This document shows positions 26,114-37,345 of a DNA stretch of 64,000 nt, piece by piece. Position 1 is the first letter of the stretch; each line of letters begins with the position of its first letter. The notes below the pieces were generated by a model. The model did not search any database. It saw nothing but the letters and a program-made list of their open reading frames with translations, and was not told the origin of the DNA. The position numbers were made by a program, and so were the translations under genes. Origin of the DNA: Isoetes taiwanensis (Eukaryota; Streptophyta; Lycopodiopsida; Isoetales; Isoetaceae); contig JAJEKV010000032.1 in the NCBI GenBank assembly GCA_021234155.1, positions 1,489,460 through 1,553,459 on the forward strand, in the 5' to 3' direction.

Positions 26114-26290
26114 AGGAAGGAAGGAAGGAAGTTTATTTTAACGTCCATGGAGGCCAGAGGCCTATGAGGCAAGACTGAAACGACAAAAAAGCCAAAAACC
26201 CCAACACCAAAACAAACAATGTAATCAGACAAGAGAACCCTACTACCGGGATGAAAAAACCCCCACTTGGGAGGAAAAACCCTAACAAAG
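26114..26290 (-). other. LINE-A 3' UTR end and tail
   Basis: On the minus strand there is a GGGTTTTTCC / GGGGGTTTTTTCATCC inverted-repeat-like block (26285-26246). Then come GGCCTCTGGCCTCCATGGACG, TTAAAATAAAC and four to five TTCC units. This is the terminal signature shared with LINE-B, LINE-D and several orphan ends. Confidence 0.85.
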
Positions 26291-26560
26291 AGGGCTCTCA
26301 AATACCATGCCCCGAAGAGCAAGTCGACTACCGAAATCTGCGGGGATGTAAGCTCGGTCGGCGCTACCATAGGTGATGCAGGTGGCGATGTAGCGGTGTG
26401 TCGAGGAGCATCTAAGATCGGTGTGCCTCGCTTTCGGACATGGGCATATCTTTGCCGGGCAATTGCTGAGGGCATGGTGCTCATCCTCTATCACGTGCAT
26501 CTCACAACACCGACATATCCTCTCCTCCCTCGGGATCCCATGCCCGCCATTCACCCCGGT
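26282..26560 (-). pseudogene. LINE-A ORF2 C-terminal Cys/His region
   Basis: Reads GIPREERICRCC, then EMHVIEDEHHAL and NCP, a C-x-C-C...H...C arrangement typical of the end of LINE ORF2 proteins. LINE-B has the same motif (GIPREERICQCC) and LINE-D a relative (EQRLCQCC...IEDECHAL), so it is a conserved part of this family and not chance. Confidence 0.85.
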
Positions 26561-27349
26561 GACTGTCTCAATTTCGAGGTAATGGGAACCCGCCCTTATG
26601 GCGGCAATAGCTCTCGTTTCTTCACAGAGATGTGTGCTTTCAAATCCCGATGGGGTCCATGCTCAAGGTCGGGATTAACTGGCGTGATAGTGCTCGGTCT
26701 TGGGCTTTGCAAGAGTAGAGGCATTCCACGAGTGGCGGCGATAGCCCGCATCCAATTGCCCATTCTGGCGATCCGGACCGCCAGTGCCACCATCATTTGG
26801 TAATCCATAGACCACCTCCTAAACCATCCCTACGATTGCTCGCGTGCCATACCCTCTTCCGGCCATTTGGGGCCCCCTGCGTTAACAACACGGCTGTGAG
26901 GGCAAGCGATGCTCATCCATCCCATCCACCTTATGGAAGCAAGTAAGATGCCTTCTCATAGCGGAATCTTTGTAAAGGCCGAACCCCGTCTCATACAACA
27001 AAATCGTGATGCGATGCGGTGTCCTTCACTCCCAAGCTATATGTCAAGAAAGCTTTTCGCACCCTTTGCAACCTATCCCGCGTATTTTTGCTAAGCTGGC
27101 GGGCCCCAAACCTCCACCCCATATAGCAAGCACCGGCTCAACCAAAGCTCTAAACAGGTGTGCTCTCCTCGCCCCGATCCGCAGAGATCTATCCGGCAAC
27201 ACGCGTTTTGCAGCGCATATAAAGCCTTCCGGCAAGGCGGCTCTTCTCTCCACACACTCATCCCACGGCATGTTAGTAGTGAAATCAATTCCCGGATACT
27301 TGAAGCTCGCACCATCTCCACTTCGCCCCCGTAATAGAACTCAGGGATA

Positions 27350-28310
27350 GGGTGTTGCGAGGACAGGATCGCGAAGCTTAGTTTTGTGCAAGTTCATTTG
27401 TCATTCCGTTGCCCCACGTAACCCAATCGAGGGCATCCAAATCTTTGTTACATCGCTGGCCGTGTGAGCTAGCAAAGCTACATCATCCGCATATAGTAAC
27501 CGGCTCCGCGAGTCGCATCGGATAATTGCACCCGGCTCCCCATGGTGCCGCATCCACGTCTCCAAGCTATCAATATACAACCCAAAAAGCGTTGGAGACA
27601 GCGGGCAGCCCCGCTTAACTCCCATAGTGCTAGCTACCGCCCGATCCTCATAAGGCGGTCAAAGCATAAATCCCATCATAAAGCTGGTGCACCACATTAC
27701 GCAACTCTGTGGAACTTCGCAATTCTTGCAACCTCTCGCCATGGTATGTCTCGGGGGCGGTGATCATATGCGATCTTAAAATCTACAAAGCGGCAATACA
27801 AGTCAAGTAAGCTCATTCCGGCTTGCCTCCATCAACACTCTCAAAGTGAAGATATATGGCCGGGAGGAGTGGGCTAGGAAAAGCCCGCTTTGCCTGGCCA
27901 ATTGCCCGCACCCCCCTCCTCGGCCCCTTAGTAAGTTTCTTCTCCACCACCCCGCGGGAGCTTTGCAAACGCCGAGCTTACCATAATCATCGGTAATTCG
28001 GCGGCTCATCCTTATTACCGGCTTTATGAGCGGGAACAACCTTACTAACCATCCACTCACGGGAGCCCCTTTCGAGCACGGTTAATGATCACCGTCGGGG
28101 GCCCTACCCTGGATGGGCCACCCCATTTCAACGGCTTCGGACTGCAGCCCTGTAAATCCTTTGCCTTGCCATTCGCCGGATGCCGAGACCTTCTTTGAAC
28201 ATCCTCCGGCGTGAGCCGCGGCACCTCTCCTACGATCAGGGACCACGGCATTAGCTCTGGCGGGTCATATAACTCCGCAGCGGTGCATCCATTGCTCCAC
28301 ACTTACATTA
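27350..28310 (-). pseudogene. LINE-A reverse transcriptase remnant
   Basis: Recognisable pieces in order are LTPEDVQR with GKAKDLQG (start of the RT domain), a decayed NYR block, GVKRGCPLSPTLFGLYID (motif B region) and LLYADDVALLAHTAS, with the catalytic YADD at 27493-27482. The motif-A region, read from LINE-B as FVDFKTAYDTVPR, is damaged here. Frameshifts and stops lie between blocks. This is the polymerase of a target-primed retrotransposon, now dead. Confidence 0.9.
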
Positions 28311-28639
28311 CCGCCACCGGGGCTTCTTATATAACACCTTCAAAAAGCTTTTGGCTCGCCATGAGCATGTCAACAAAGCTCACGGGTTTTCGCCATGTAT
28401 CTCCCCTTCTTGGCTTTTAGGAAGAGCTTATAGTCTTGCGGGGCACGTGGCGCAAAGCGTGGATCTATGACCAAAGCGCGGTGGCTCTTTTAGAGCCTTG
28501 CAATCAGCATCAAACCGCGGGTTCTCGAGGAAAATCGCGGTGTCCCTCCTTGGAGGGCCCTTCATCGCAAAGGAAGCCTCGGCAAATGCAGCGGTGCCCT
28601 CACCAGCCATGCACACTGCCTTGCGGTGTGTAGAAGCTA

Positions 28640-29620
28640 TCAAACCCCCGTAATTCCTGCACCAACCAGATTCATCTTGTCACGCTTACGATGGCGTGGG
28701 ATGTATGGTAATCCTCCACGCCCCTTTGCGGTGTCTCCGCTATTGAGTGCTCCCAATTCAAGCGTGACATAAAGCGGGTAGTGATCGATAAAAGCCTCCT
28801 CATCCCCCGTAGCTTGTGCCAATGGAGAGGTGTGTAACCATGTCAAGTCTTTGCTACGGGCGAGAAGGTAATCCAACACACTAGCTCCCCATCCCGCCTA
28901 TCACTCCTGCAAGTAACACCCCCGAGTGTGGCCATCGGCGCATACCATTACAAATTACCATGTCAAAAACACGGCAGAGCTGGACCAGCTACACCGCCAA
29001 ATGGTCTAACCACCATATCACAGGAGTGCCGTGTATTACGGAATAGCGGTTGTCTCAAGCCAAAGCGGATCGGCATTATCGTCACCTTGGAAGGTCACCG
29101 ACGTTTGCAAGCTGGCAAATGCGAGCATTGAAATCTCCAAGCAAAAACACTTGTCCTCGCTGATTATAGCGGTCTATGTCATCATACGGTTCCTATCACG
29201 GCATCCGGACATCCGTTAATGCGCATCATGTACACTGGTAGAACTTAGAATTTTGCATGGGGAATGTAGCGAAAAAAAACTAGCAAGAAACAATGGGACA
29301 TGACCGGGCTCTAATACCATTACCCACATGTAGCGGTTAAACACATCGGACTTGAAGTGTGATCTTGCATGCTAAGGCATCCCTAAAGTAGCAAGCCACT
29401 CCAGGTACGCAGCCCCGCCATGGCTCATTAACAAGTGAGACATCTTCGATATCCTCGAATGTCGGCAATCGATGCCCTTCATACTCCCATGTCTCTCTGC
29501 GGAAGGCGATGTCCATGTCTGTCAGCGATCCCATTCAAGCCAGCGCCCTTACGCCCGCGGGAAGCCCCTACAATTCGAGAAACAATATGAAGACACTTTC
29601 CCTATGCCGATCTGGGTGTG
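28640..29620 (-). pseudogene. LINE-A AP-type endonuclease remnant
   Basis: Shows FSNCRGF near the start, DIAFRRETWEYEGHRLP (the QETW catalytic Glu block, here RETW), LLGDFNAR (decayed, about 29130-29100), SVLDYLLAR, and DHYPLYVTL (the terminal SDH block, with Ile in place of Ser). This is the apurinic endonuclease-like domain that nicks target DNA. The Gln-to-Arg change beside the catalytic Glu and several frameshifts mark decay. Confidence 0.85.
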
Positions 29621-29829
29621 GATCCATCCGAGTGCCCGAGGGACGCTGGCCTTTGTAGTTGGAATAACTTTCAGGCAGCCTGCTCCGGGACCACGATGGA
29701 TGTCTTTGCGGTTGTGGAAGGCCTCAATCCGCCCTCTCCCCCGGCCTGCACGGCCGATGCCCTGGACCGGCTCGCCCTGCGACGCGGTTGCTTTCGTGGG
29801 AGTAAGCCGCCTCAAGAATCTATCCGACG

Positions 29830-30904
29830 AGGAGGCACATATACCTTCATCTTGCCATTAACCAAACCGGCAGACCCCTCCGGCTTGTCGAATCTCTCTT
29901 ATCTTGACCAACTCTTGGCTTCTTCCCGTTGTTGCGGTGGCGTGAGATCCACATCCGGGTATATGGGCGTACCTTTCAAGCGGCCGGGTGCGTTGCAACA
30001 ACAAAGATTTTGCCTCCCAATCCAAGGCGCAAACTTAACTAGCCGAGGTCTCATGCTCGGTCCTCAGATCCCCGATTGGACTCTTGATAACCAAATCGTA
30101 ATTGGAGCTTTGCAAGTACCCGAGGTGGTAAGCTTACAGCAAATCCGCCTTGCTCCTCCGGCAATCCCCCGCGACAATAAGGTTGGCCCGGCGTGCTTGG
30201 ATGTCTTGCTCCTCCATGGCAGTACACTTTCCCCCGAGCCACCTCGGCCTCCCGGTATGGGGTGCTGGTGCGGATATTGTGGTGCACTCGGACTTCGTTG
30301 CACCTCCATTCGGGAGGTCCTGCATCTCTTGGCTTGTAAGTGGGCCATATGGTTCTCTATATGTGAGCATCTTCCCGACATCTCCTGCCTGTCGCCTTTG
30401 CTTCATCAAGGAATTGGAGCTGCCCGCACCGCTTCCACATCCTTTTTCCTTAGCATCTATCCGACCAGCCATGCTTGTGACTTGTACAATCTGCTTGAGC
30501 AACCCCTTCATATCGGCCTTAGGTGCTTTAGCCATGTCTTCCATCCACTTGCTGGTGGACCTTATCCAAGCGGTGCCCCATCTCCGTGACTAGTTGCGTT
30601 GTTGCTTGTATCTCCCCTCTTATCTCGGTCCTCGGCCTTTTGGGCTCCGCAATCATAATCCCCAAGCCGAACTTCCACAAGGGAAATTCGGCTCCTTACA
30701 TTGGAGAAGCCGCTTCTTGAGCGCAGCCCTCCGGGCAGATGGTCCCGTGATGCCTCCAAGCTTGCCGGCTTAGCTGGAGGGAATCGGCCTGGTCCCTGTA
30801 CAACCCCGATTGCCTCAGCCCGAGATACCTGCTCGATGGGGACGAGGTGTCCAAATTGCGGGCTCTTTTTCTTCAACGCATGCATGCCGCCGAGGTGGCC
30901 ATAG
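29830..30904 (-). pseudogene. LINE-A ORF1 remnant
   Basis: The order is a basic, proline-rich N-terminus, a helical segment (MKGLLKQIVQVTSMAGRIDAKEK), then EEQDIQARRANLIVAGD, which fits the start of an L1-type RNA-binding domain after a coiled coil. LINE-B continues with RPRLVKFTPW and KGTPIYLDPDLTP, typical of the C-terminal domain of such ORF1 proteins, and decayed equivalents are present here. It presumably coated the element RNA. Frameshifted in several places. Confidence 0.75.
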
Positions 30905-30951
30905 AGGGCCGGGGACTGTCAGGTGGATTCCGGCTAAAACAGAGGAAACAC

Positions 30952-32308
30952 CATACAAGTCATACACTGACGGAAAGCTCGTTCGATAAGCTTTCCAACG
31001 AGCCCAAGAACGCTGAATCGACACGGAATCCCGAGTTATGAGCAAAGACAACACAAACAAGAAAATGCTTTGGGGAGGGGTTGTTGGGGGGATAGGGCAC
31101 AACGGACCCAAAGACAACCAACCTATGCACCAAGACCTTTGTGTTAGTAATGGCTAATAATATGCACGAGGACTTCTTGTTATTAATATTTAATAATATT
31201 ATGCACAAAGACCCCTGATTATAATGTTTATAATAAAAAGGTTTAACGTTGATAACAAAAATAAAAATAAAAGGGCACAATGGGCATCAAAACAAGAAGG
31301 AAAAGAGGAAGCGTCGATTAGATGGACCAAACTCAACCTAGGCACAACCAACCTATGCACCAGAACCTTTTGTTATTAATGTCTAACAATATGCACCAAG
31401 ACTTTTGGTTATTAATGTTTAATAATATTATGCACAAGGATCCCTTATTATAATGTTTATAACAAAAGGTTTAATGTTATAAAAAGGGGACAATTGACCT
31501 ATGCATGGCGTCAAACAACAAGGGAAAGATGAGGCAAGCAACTAGACGGACCAATCTCAACACAAGAACGATAAAAAGGAGGCAAGGACAGAGAGTAATC
31601 AATCTCAACATAGAAACTATTGTAACCATCCTTTTAAGACCTCAGTAATCATCCCTTTAACATCCTTTTTAAGACCTCGTAATTCATCCTTTTAAGACCT
31701 CGAACATAACCAACCCCCCATGCATCAACCTACAAGAAAAGAAGCATAACTTGACCGAGGCCCTAGCACATTCAAGCGAAGAAACTTTCGCACCTGGAAA
31801 GAAAACCTTATAAAGGCTAAGAACAAGACAAACAGAGCGAGAAAAAGCTTTTGCTATGATCCAACACTACACGCTGCTTTAAGGATGTGAAATCCAGACA
31901 AACCACTTTGGAACTGGAACTAGAAACAAAAAACTTGCACATATGAAATATAAACATTTTAGAAGCAAGAACAAGACAAACAAGCAAGACATATGATCCA
32001 GATACCATACGGTGCATGATGAGGCACGCATAAGGCAATCTTTAGCTTTTGCATATGATCCAGATACCATAAGGTGCATGATGAGGCACGCAAGGCAATC
32101 TATAGCTTTTGGTGAGGCAAACAAGGTAAAAACTTTTACAAACCTTACCCATTGCTTTCCTGAGGATGGTTACTCAAGATAGAAGTTGTGAGACCGCTTT
32201 GATGAGGTTTTGAACTCTACGCCCACCTACACAACAAAATGATTTTCTAACAATATGTAATCATAAAGTTCCAAAAGTCTATTTGAAACCGTGACTTCTT
32301 TATAACAC
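30952..32308. repeat. Non-coding DNA with three local tandem repeats
   Basis: (1) About 145 bases at 31110-31255 recur at 31345-31485, sharing ACCAACCTATGCACCA, TTTAATAATATTATGCACAA and TTATAATGTTTATAA. (2) CATCC(T)TTTTAAGACCTC repeats three times at about 31628-31700. (3) A 62-base unit starting at ATATGATCCAGATACCATA repeats at 31989 and 32052. The purine-rich character links this stretch to the region left of LINE-A. Confidence 0.8.
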
Positions 32309-32313
32309 TGGGC

Positions 32314-32781
32314 TGTTGAGATAGTAATACTATGTAATGGGTCATGCCTTAACCTTAACCATATGACTTGCTTGAAGGCCGAAAAACATAAAAACCATTG
32401 TCTATGGTTTTAAGTCAATGGTTTAACAGATATATGATATTTAAATAAGGATCGGACCAGGTGCTATGATCAAATTAGAAAGATCGATTAAAGGGGCAAC
32501 GATTCGGGGATTAACTTGGCTGAGCAAAAAGACAAGTGTCGGACAGATTATGTAATGAAAACTGCAGACCGATTGATGCCGGAATCGTCTTGGAAGATTG
32601 AATCGAAGTTGGATATATGGGTCTTCAAAAATATACTGTTCATTCATAAGCTGTAAAGTTTTCGTATGTTATATCGACCATTGGAAAAAGAAAATACCTT
32701 TGCTCCTTAATGTAAGTGGTTGACATTCTATAATAGATTAAGAACTTGCTAAGGCTGCTATCTTTTAAGAATTCTCTAACA
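32314..32781 (+). repeat. Copia-2 5' LTR
   Basis: Starts TGTTGAGATAGTAATAC and ends ATTCTCTAACA. It matches the 3' LTR at 38459 over its full length. Confidence 0.97.
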
Positions 32782-32782
32782 G

Positions 32783-32794
32783 TGGTATCAGAGC
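32783..32794 (+). other. Copia-2 primer binding site
   Basis: TGGTATCAGAGC, one base after the LTR end, is the classical plant copia primer site for initiator-Met tRNA. Confidence 0.95.
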
Positions 32795-32801
32795 TGGCAT
32801 A

Positions 32802-33751
32802 ATGTCAACCCGATTTGGAGCAACTCTTCTGAACTCCATAGATGTATTTAAAGGAAAAGAAGGATTTCAGACATGGAAAGAACAGATGAAGGAAGTGTTG
32901 GTGTTTGAAAAACTATGGAATCTTATTGAACCAGTGGAGCAGTCTGCAGAAAGTAGTACAGCAGTTCAATCTGGATCAAAGACAACAGGGGATGAAGTAT
33001 CTAGTAGCTCTACTGGGAAAACTGTTAAAACTGAAGATGCTGAGCTTCGAGTTACACAAGCTAGAGCTATCATAATGTGCAAGGTAGCACCTAACATCAT
33101 AATCAAAATCAGAGGACTCAGTCCTAAAGAAATGTGGAATTATCTTATAAAGAACTTCCAGGAAAAGAATTCGTCTCAGATTGATGTTCTTGAGAAAGAA
33201 TTGAGGATGCTTAAGTATGATGGAAAGATGGATGTGACAGAGTTATTTGCAAAGTTTGATTTAATTTGTGCAGATCTAGATGCAGCAGGAGAAGGCTATC
33301 TGAAAATGTAAAAATATTGCAAATATCCAGGATATTCTCTAATATGGAAACTCTTTCTACGTTGATCAGGACAGTTGCAAGGAACAGGGATGAGGCTGAA
33401 AGACTAGCCAGAACTGAAATAGAGCAGAAGAAGCTTAGGGAGGAGGAAGAAGAAGACACAGCTGAAGTGCTAATAGCTAAGAAAGGTAAGAATAAAGGCG
33501 AATACAAAGGTAAGGCTGCAAAATTTGCAAGTAAAGCTGCTGGACCTTGTTATCTTTGTGGTGAAATTGGACACATTAAGATTAATTGTCCTAATGGTGC
33601 GAAAGTTGTGAACTGCTACACTTATGGTGGCATAGGCCATTATGCTAGTGAATGTCCGTCTCCAAAAGGTGTTAGTAAAGGGAGAGGAAGAGGAGGACGT
33701 GGCAGAGGAAGGAGCAACATGCCCAGAGGAAGAGGTGGTGAAACTCGGTGA
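32802..33751 (+). pseudogene. Copia-2 gag (frameshifted)
   Basis: The start at 32802 gives MSTRFGATLLNSIDVFKGKEGF, matching the Copia-3 start at 44920. The first frame runs to 33308 and includes WNLIEP, ARAIIMCKV and MWNYLIKNFQEKN, typical of the UBN2 Gag domain. It then shifts frame near 33290-33305 and continues to 33751 with a glutamate-rich stretch. Two zinc knuckles follow: CYLCGEIGHIKINC (intact CCHC) and CYTYGGIGHYASEC (second Cys replaced by Tyr). A Gly/Arg-rich tail ends it. Gag would form the particle shell and bind RNA. The frameshift makes this copy defective. Confidence 0.9.
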
Positions 33752-33957
33752 TGGAAGATTGCATGATGCAGATGCTGAAGGAATGTTGCAGCTACTCAAT
33801 TTAGAAGGAAAGCCTGTAAAGTTGAATCATGTATTGTGTGTGCCAGGAATGATTAAAAACTTAGTTTCCATAAGCCAATTGGTTGATCTTGGCTTTATCT
33901 GTACGTTTGATAAGAATATTTGTAAAGTGTTGAAAAATAATAAAGTCATTAGAGGAA
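33736..33957 (+). pseudogene. Copia-2 protease-distal fragment
   Basis: Directly after the Gly/Arg-rich Gag tail the sequence jumps to KLGDGRLHDADAEGMLQLLN and NHVLCVPGMIKNLVSISQLVDLG. In Copia-3 the homologous block (QLGDGGLKKIEDSGV...) lies after the catalytic IDSGA. The active-site Asp and about 70 residues are therefore deleted here at about 33740. The block ends where the foldback insert begins. Confidence 0.85.
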
Positions 33958-34485
33958 AAATGAGATCACATTTTGTCCCATTAAGGGATGCTTAAAATGC
34001 CATGTCAGCTTTTTAAACCGTCTAATAAGAGAAGAGCTCCAGTATATCTCATTCCAGTATTATGTGGCAGCCTGTAATTAATGCAGCTGCAACTAACTTC
34101 TGTAGTATCATTTTTTCATTATAACTTTTGATCCAGAACTCCGATTCAAAAACTTTTTGTAGCAATGTGTTCGTCTTCACAAGATCTATCTAGTGATAAC
34201 CCATTCATACATCTTTTACGATATAAATATATAAGAAATAAACAAAAAATCATATTTTTTTAAGGTTAACGCATATGACCATATTGAAACACATCATAAT
34301 CATATATCATTAGAAAGATCTTTTCAGTCCGCATCTAATGCAACAAACGCCGCAACATTTGGACAAGTGGATCAAAAGTTATGGGGGGAAAACAACAGCA
34401 ATGAAGTTGTTGGTGCTGCATTAAGTGCAGTTAATAGAGGGTAAGCCATTCCATTGGAGGATTCTTATGGGGATGAAATGAGATC
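33958..34485. mobile_element. MITE-like foldback insertion inside Copia-2
   Basis: About 508 bases are flanked by a 10-base direct repeat AAATGAGATC (33958-33967 and 34476-34485). They separate the VIRGK end of the upstream frame from the RVGNLFEF start of the downstream one. Those blocks are only a few residues apart in Copia-3 (FIGKRVGNLFGF). The insert is an imperfect inverted repeat: ATAACTTTTGATCCA at 34120-34134 is exactly complementary to 34368-34382, and TTAATGCAGC at 34078-34087 to 34415-34424, with further pairing on both sides. A 10-base duplication fits Mutator-like (9-11 bp) elements best. It has no coding content. Confidence 0.85.
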
Positions 34486-34509
34486 TCAAATTTCCTCTAA
34501 TGTGAGTTT

Positions 34510-37113
34510 TTAGCAATTCGAGTGGGAAACTTGTTTGAGTTCTCGAATGACTATTGTGTTAATAGTGTTGACGTAGATGAAGGATCAGCAGAATTGTGGC
34601 ATAAGGCTCATACTCATCTGAAAAATATAAATATAATGATAAAGAAGAATATGCTCAAGGGCAAACCAAGTGAAGGTTGTAGGAGAAAGCTTTGCTATGG
34701 GTGTATGTTGGGTAAGCATTCAAGGCTGCCATTTGCAAAGAAAGCAAGAAGGGCCAAAGATATTTTGGAGATTGTACATTCAGACCTATGCGGACCTATC
34801 AACGTACACGGAAGAACTGGGAAAAGGTATTTTCTCACCTTTGTTAATGACTATAGCAGGAGGTGCAAGGTTTATTTGCTAAGAAAGAAAAATGATTGTT
34901 TCAATGCTTTTAAAGAATTTTTAGCAGAAAGTGAAAGAGAGACGGGAAAGAAATTGAAGTGCCTGAGAAGTGACAGGGGTGGAGAATACATCTCAGGCAG
35001 ATTTAGAGCTTTTTGCAGATTGCATGGCATAGCAAGGCAATTGACATGTCCATATAGTCCACAGCAGAATGGAGTTTCAGAGAGAAAGAATCGTACAATC
35101 TTAAACGCTACAAGAGCAATGCTCAAACATTCAGGTCTACCTAATTTTCTGTGGGAAGAGGTAGTATTAACAGCAGTGTATATCCAAAATAGATTGCCAA
35201 GTGCCAGTATATCTGGAAAGCTTCCTGAAGAGATGTGGAATCCGGATATCAGAATTGATTTTTCTAGATTTAAGGCTTATGGATGCTTGGGCTATATACA
35301 TGTACCTGAAGAAGTTCGAAAGAAATTAGATGATAGATCACAAGTTGCTTTCTTAGTAGGTTATGATTCAGAAAGCAAAGCATATAGAATGTTTGAGCCG
35401 AACACAAAACGGATCATCATAAGCAGAGATGTCTTATTTGAAGAATGCACACTTTATAGAAAGTTTAAAGAAGAGCAAAATAAAGTAACTTATGATGACA
35501 AAAACAATCTGAAATCCGATGATAAGGTTGCTGTTTTTGACTATGATAGTGACAGCAGTGAAAGGGAGGACAATCATACTGAAAGAAGTCTGCAAGAAGA
35601 TGTTATGACAGAAAAAAATCAGCAATCACAAAATGATAAGGATGTGATCGAACGTATTGAGAATCCAATGGTGGAGAAAAGGAAAAGAAAGGGTGAAGCA
35701 CAAAGATTAATCGAGGACGCAAAACAATATGATGGAAACTATGGCAGGCTGGTCACTGGAAAGAGCAAAAGGCTGCAAAGAGAAGAGGAAATATTAAATA
35801 TTTTGGCAGTATTAGGTGATGTACCTCAAACATTTGAGGAGGCTATGAACTCTGATAGTAAAACAGAATGGAAACAAGCTATGTTAGCTGAAATGAGATC
35901 GTTTGATGAGAATAAAACATATGAGCTTGTACCTAGACCAGAAAAGAAAAACATAGTAGGATGCAAATGGATATACAGAATCAAAACAGCTCCAGATGGT
36001 AAATCCAGAAGATTCAAAGCGAGGCTGGTTGCTCAAGGTTTTTCTCAAAGAAAAGGATTTGATTTTGATGAGACATTTGCTCCTATAGTTAAACTGACAA
36101 GTATTAGGCTTTTGTTAGCTCTTGCAAATGCAAAGGATCTGAATTTACATCACATGGATGTATCCACAGCTTTTTTGAATGCTAATCTAGAGGAGGAGAT
36201 CTTCATGGATCAAGCTCCGGGTTTTGAAAAAGGTGAAAATTATGTTTGGAAGTTAAATCGAGCTGTCTATGGTCTGAGACAAGCGCCTAGACAATGGTAT
36301 AAGTGCATGAATGATTATTTGGAAGCACAAGGTTTTAGCAAGCTTGAAGCAGATGGCAATCTATATATGTACAAGGATGGAGAAGATTATTGTATAATCG
36401 CACTTTACGTTGATGATTGTATCATGGCAGCCACCAATATGCAATGTATGGAGTATTGCAAACATGTATTGCAGAAGAAATTCAAAATGAATGATCTTAA
36501 TGAGTTAAGGAGTTTTCTAGGGATGGAAGTTAAAAGAGACAAAGAAAAAGGCTTACTTTGTTTGACACAAACCAAAAGTATTCATAGCCTGCTAAAGAAA
36601 TTTAATATGGCCGATTGCAAGCCTGCAAAGACTCCGATCGTACCTGGGCAAAAGATTTGTAAGGACATGTGTCCTAAATCAGAAAAGGAGAGAAAGGAAA
36701 TGGAAAAGATTCCATATAGAAAACTAATTGGTTGTTTGATTTATTTAGCAAATGGCTCAAGGCCAGATATAACCTATACAGTAAATATGCTGAGCAGATT
36801 CTGCAACAACTATGGAAGAGGGCATTGGACAGCTGCCAAACGAGTATTAAAATATCTAAAGGGGACAGTAGATCATGGATTAGTATACAATTCTAAGAAT
36901 TTGAGCTTAAATGCATTTACTGACTCAGACTGGGGAGGAGATCTTGATACACGGCAATCTACTTCAGGATATGCTATGATGTTAGGTGGAGCAGTTATTG
37001 CATGGAAAAGCAAGAAACAAACTGCCATAGCATTATCCACTGCCGAAGCAGAATATGCAGCTGCAGCCTTGGCAACAAAGGAAATAATCTGGTTGAGAAG
37101 TCCATTTAAATGA
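34510..37113 (+). pseudogene. Copia-2 pol: integrase, reverse transcriptase, RNase H (long open frame)
   Basis: An open frame of 863 codons from the Met at 34522. The true upstream part is cut by the foldback insert, so this Met is only the first in frame. Integrase zinc site: H27, H32, C58, C61. Catalytic triad: D88 (HSDLCG), D151 (RSDRGGEY) and E187 (NGVSERKN), with the classical 35-residue gap. Reverse transcriptase: [52 protein letters not shown] and catalytic YVDD (residues 629-632, 36406-36417). RNase H: TDSDWGGDLDTRQSTSGY and LSTAEAEYAAAA. The frame ends early at 37111-37113. The last RNase H block follows out of frame. Confidence 0.93.
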
Positions 37114-37345
37114 ATTAGAAATTAAGCAAAGAGGTCCCCAAGTGTTGTATTGTGATAACATGAGTTGCATTTGCGTTCACAAAGAATCCGATGTTGCATG
37201 AAAGAACAAAACATGTGGAGTTGGTGATGCATTTTATCGAAATATTGTGGAAAGAAAAGTTGTATCGGTTAAATACATTCACCTGCATTTTTGGGTTAGC
37301 TGATATTTTTACAAAGCCTTTAAGAGAATACGAGGTTTAATGAGT
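37114..37345 (+). pseudogene. Copia-2 RNase H C-terminal part, frameshifted
   Basis: After the stop, another frame gives QVLYCDNMSCICVHKE, equivalent to ILYCDNTSCIAMTKNP of Copia-3 (catalytic D-N-x-S). Decayed ERTKHVE-like and ADIFTKPL-like pieces follow. At least two frameshifts are needed to read it. Confidence 0.8.

Larger units (their letters stand above)
26114..30951 (-). mobile_element. LINE-A: near full-length, broken non-LTR retrotransposon
   Basis: It reads right to left: ORF1 (about 30900-29830), endonuclease (about 29620-28690), linker and reverse transcriptase (about 28640-27350), C-terminal Cys/His motif (about 26560-26460), 3' UTR and a (TTCC)n tail (26131-26114 on the plus strand as GGAA). 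It is collinear with LINE-B (49403-54282) over its whole length. Homology stops at 30951, where LINE-B has 42 further bases. Many frameshifts and small deletions prevent translation. The GC content is higher than in the flanking DNA. Flanking target duplications are unclear because the left edge is itself purine-rich. Confidence 0.9.

Noticed and set aside
25873-26484. 203-codon minus-strand frame starting within LINE-A
   Set aside because: It reads out of frame through the LINE-A 3' UTR, crosses the (TTCC)n tail and continues into flanking DNA, so it is not one gene.
29618-30589. 323-codon plus-strand frame
   Set aside because: It is antisense to LINE-A ORF1 and endonuclease. A similar antisense frame in LINE-B (52819-54024) reflects GC-rich codon bias, not a gene.
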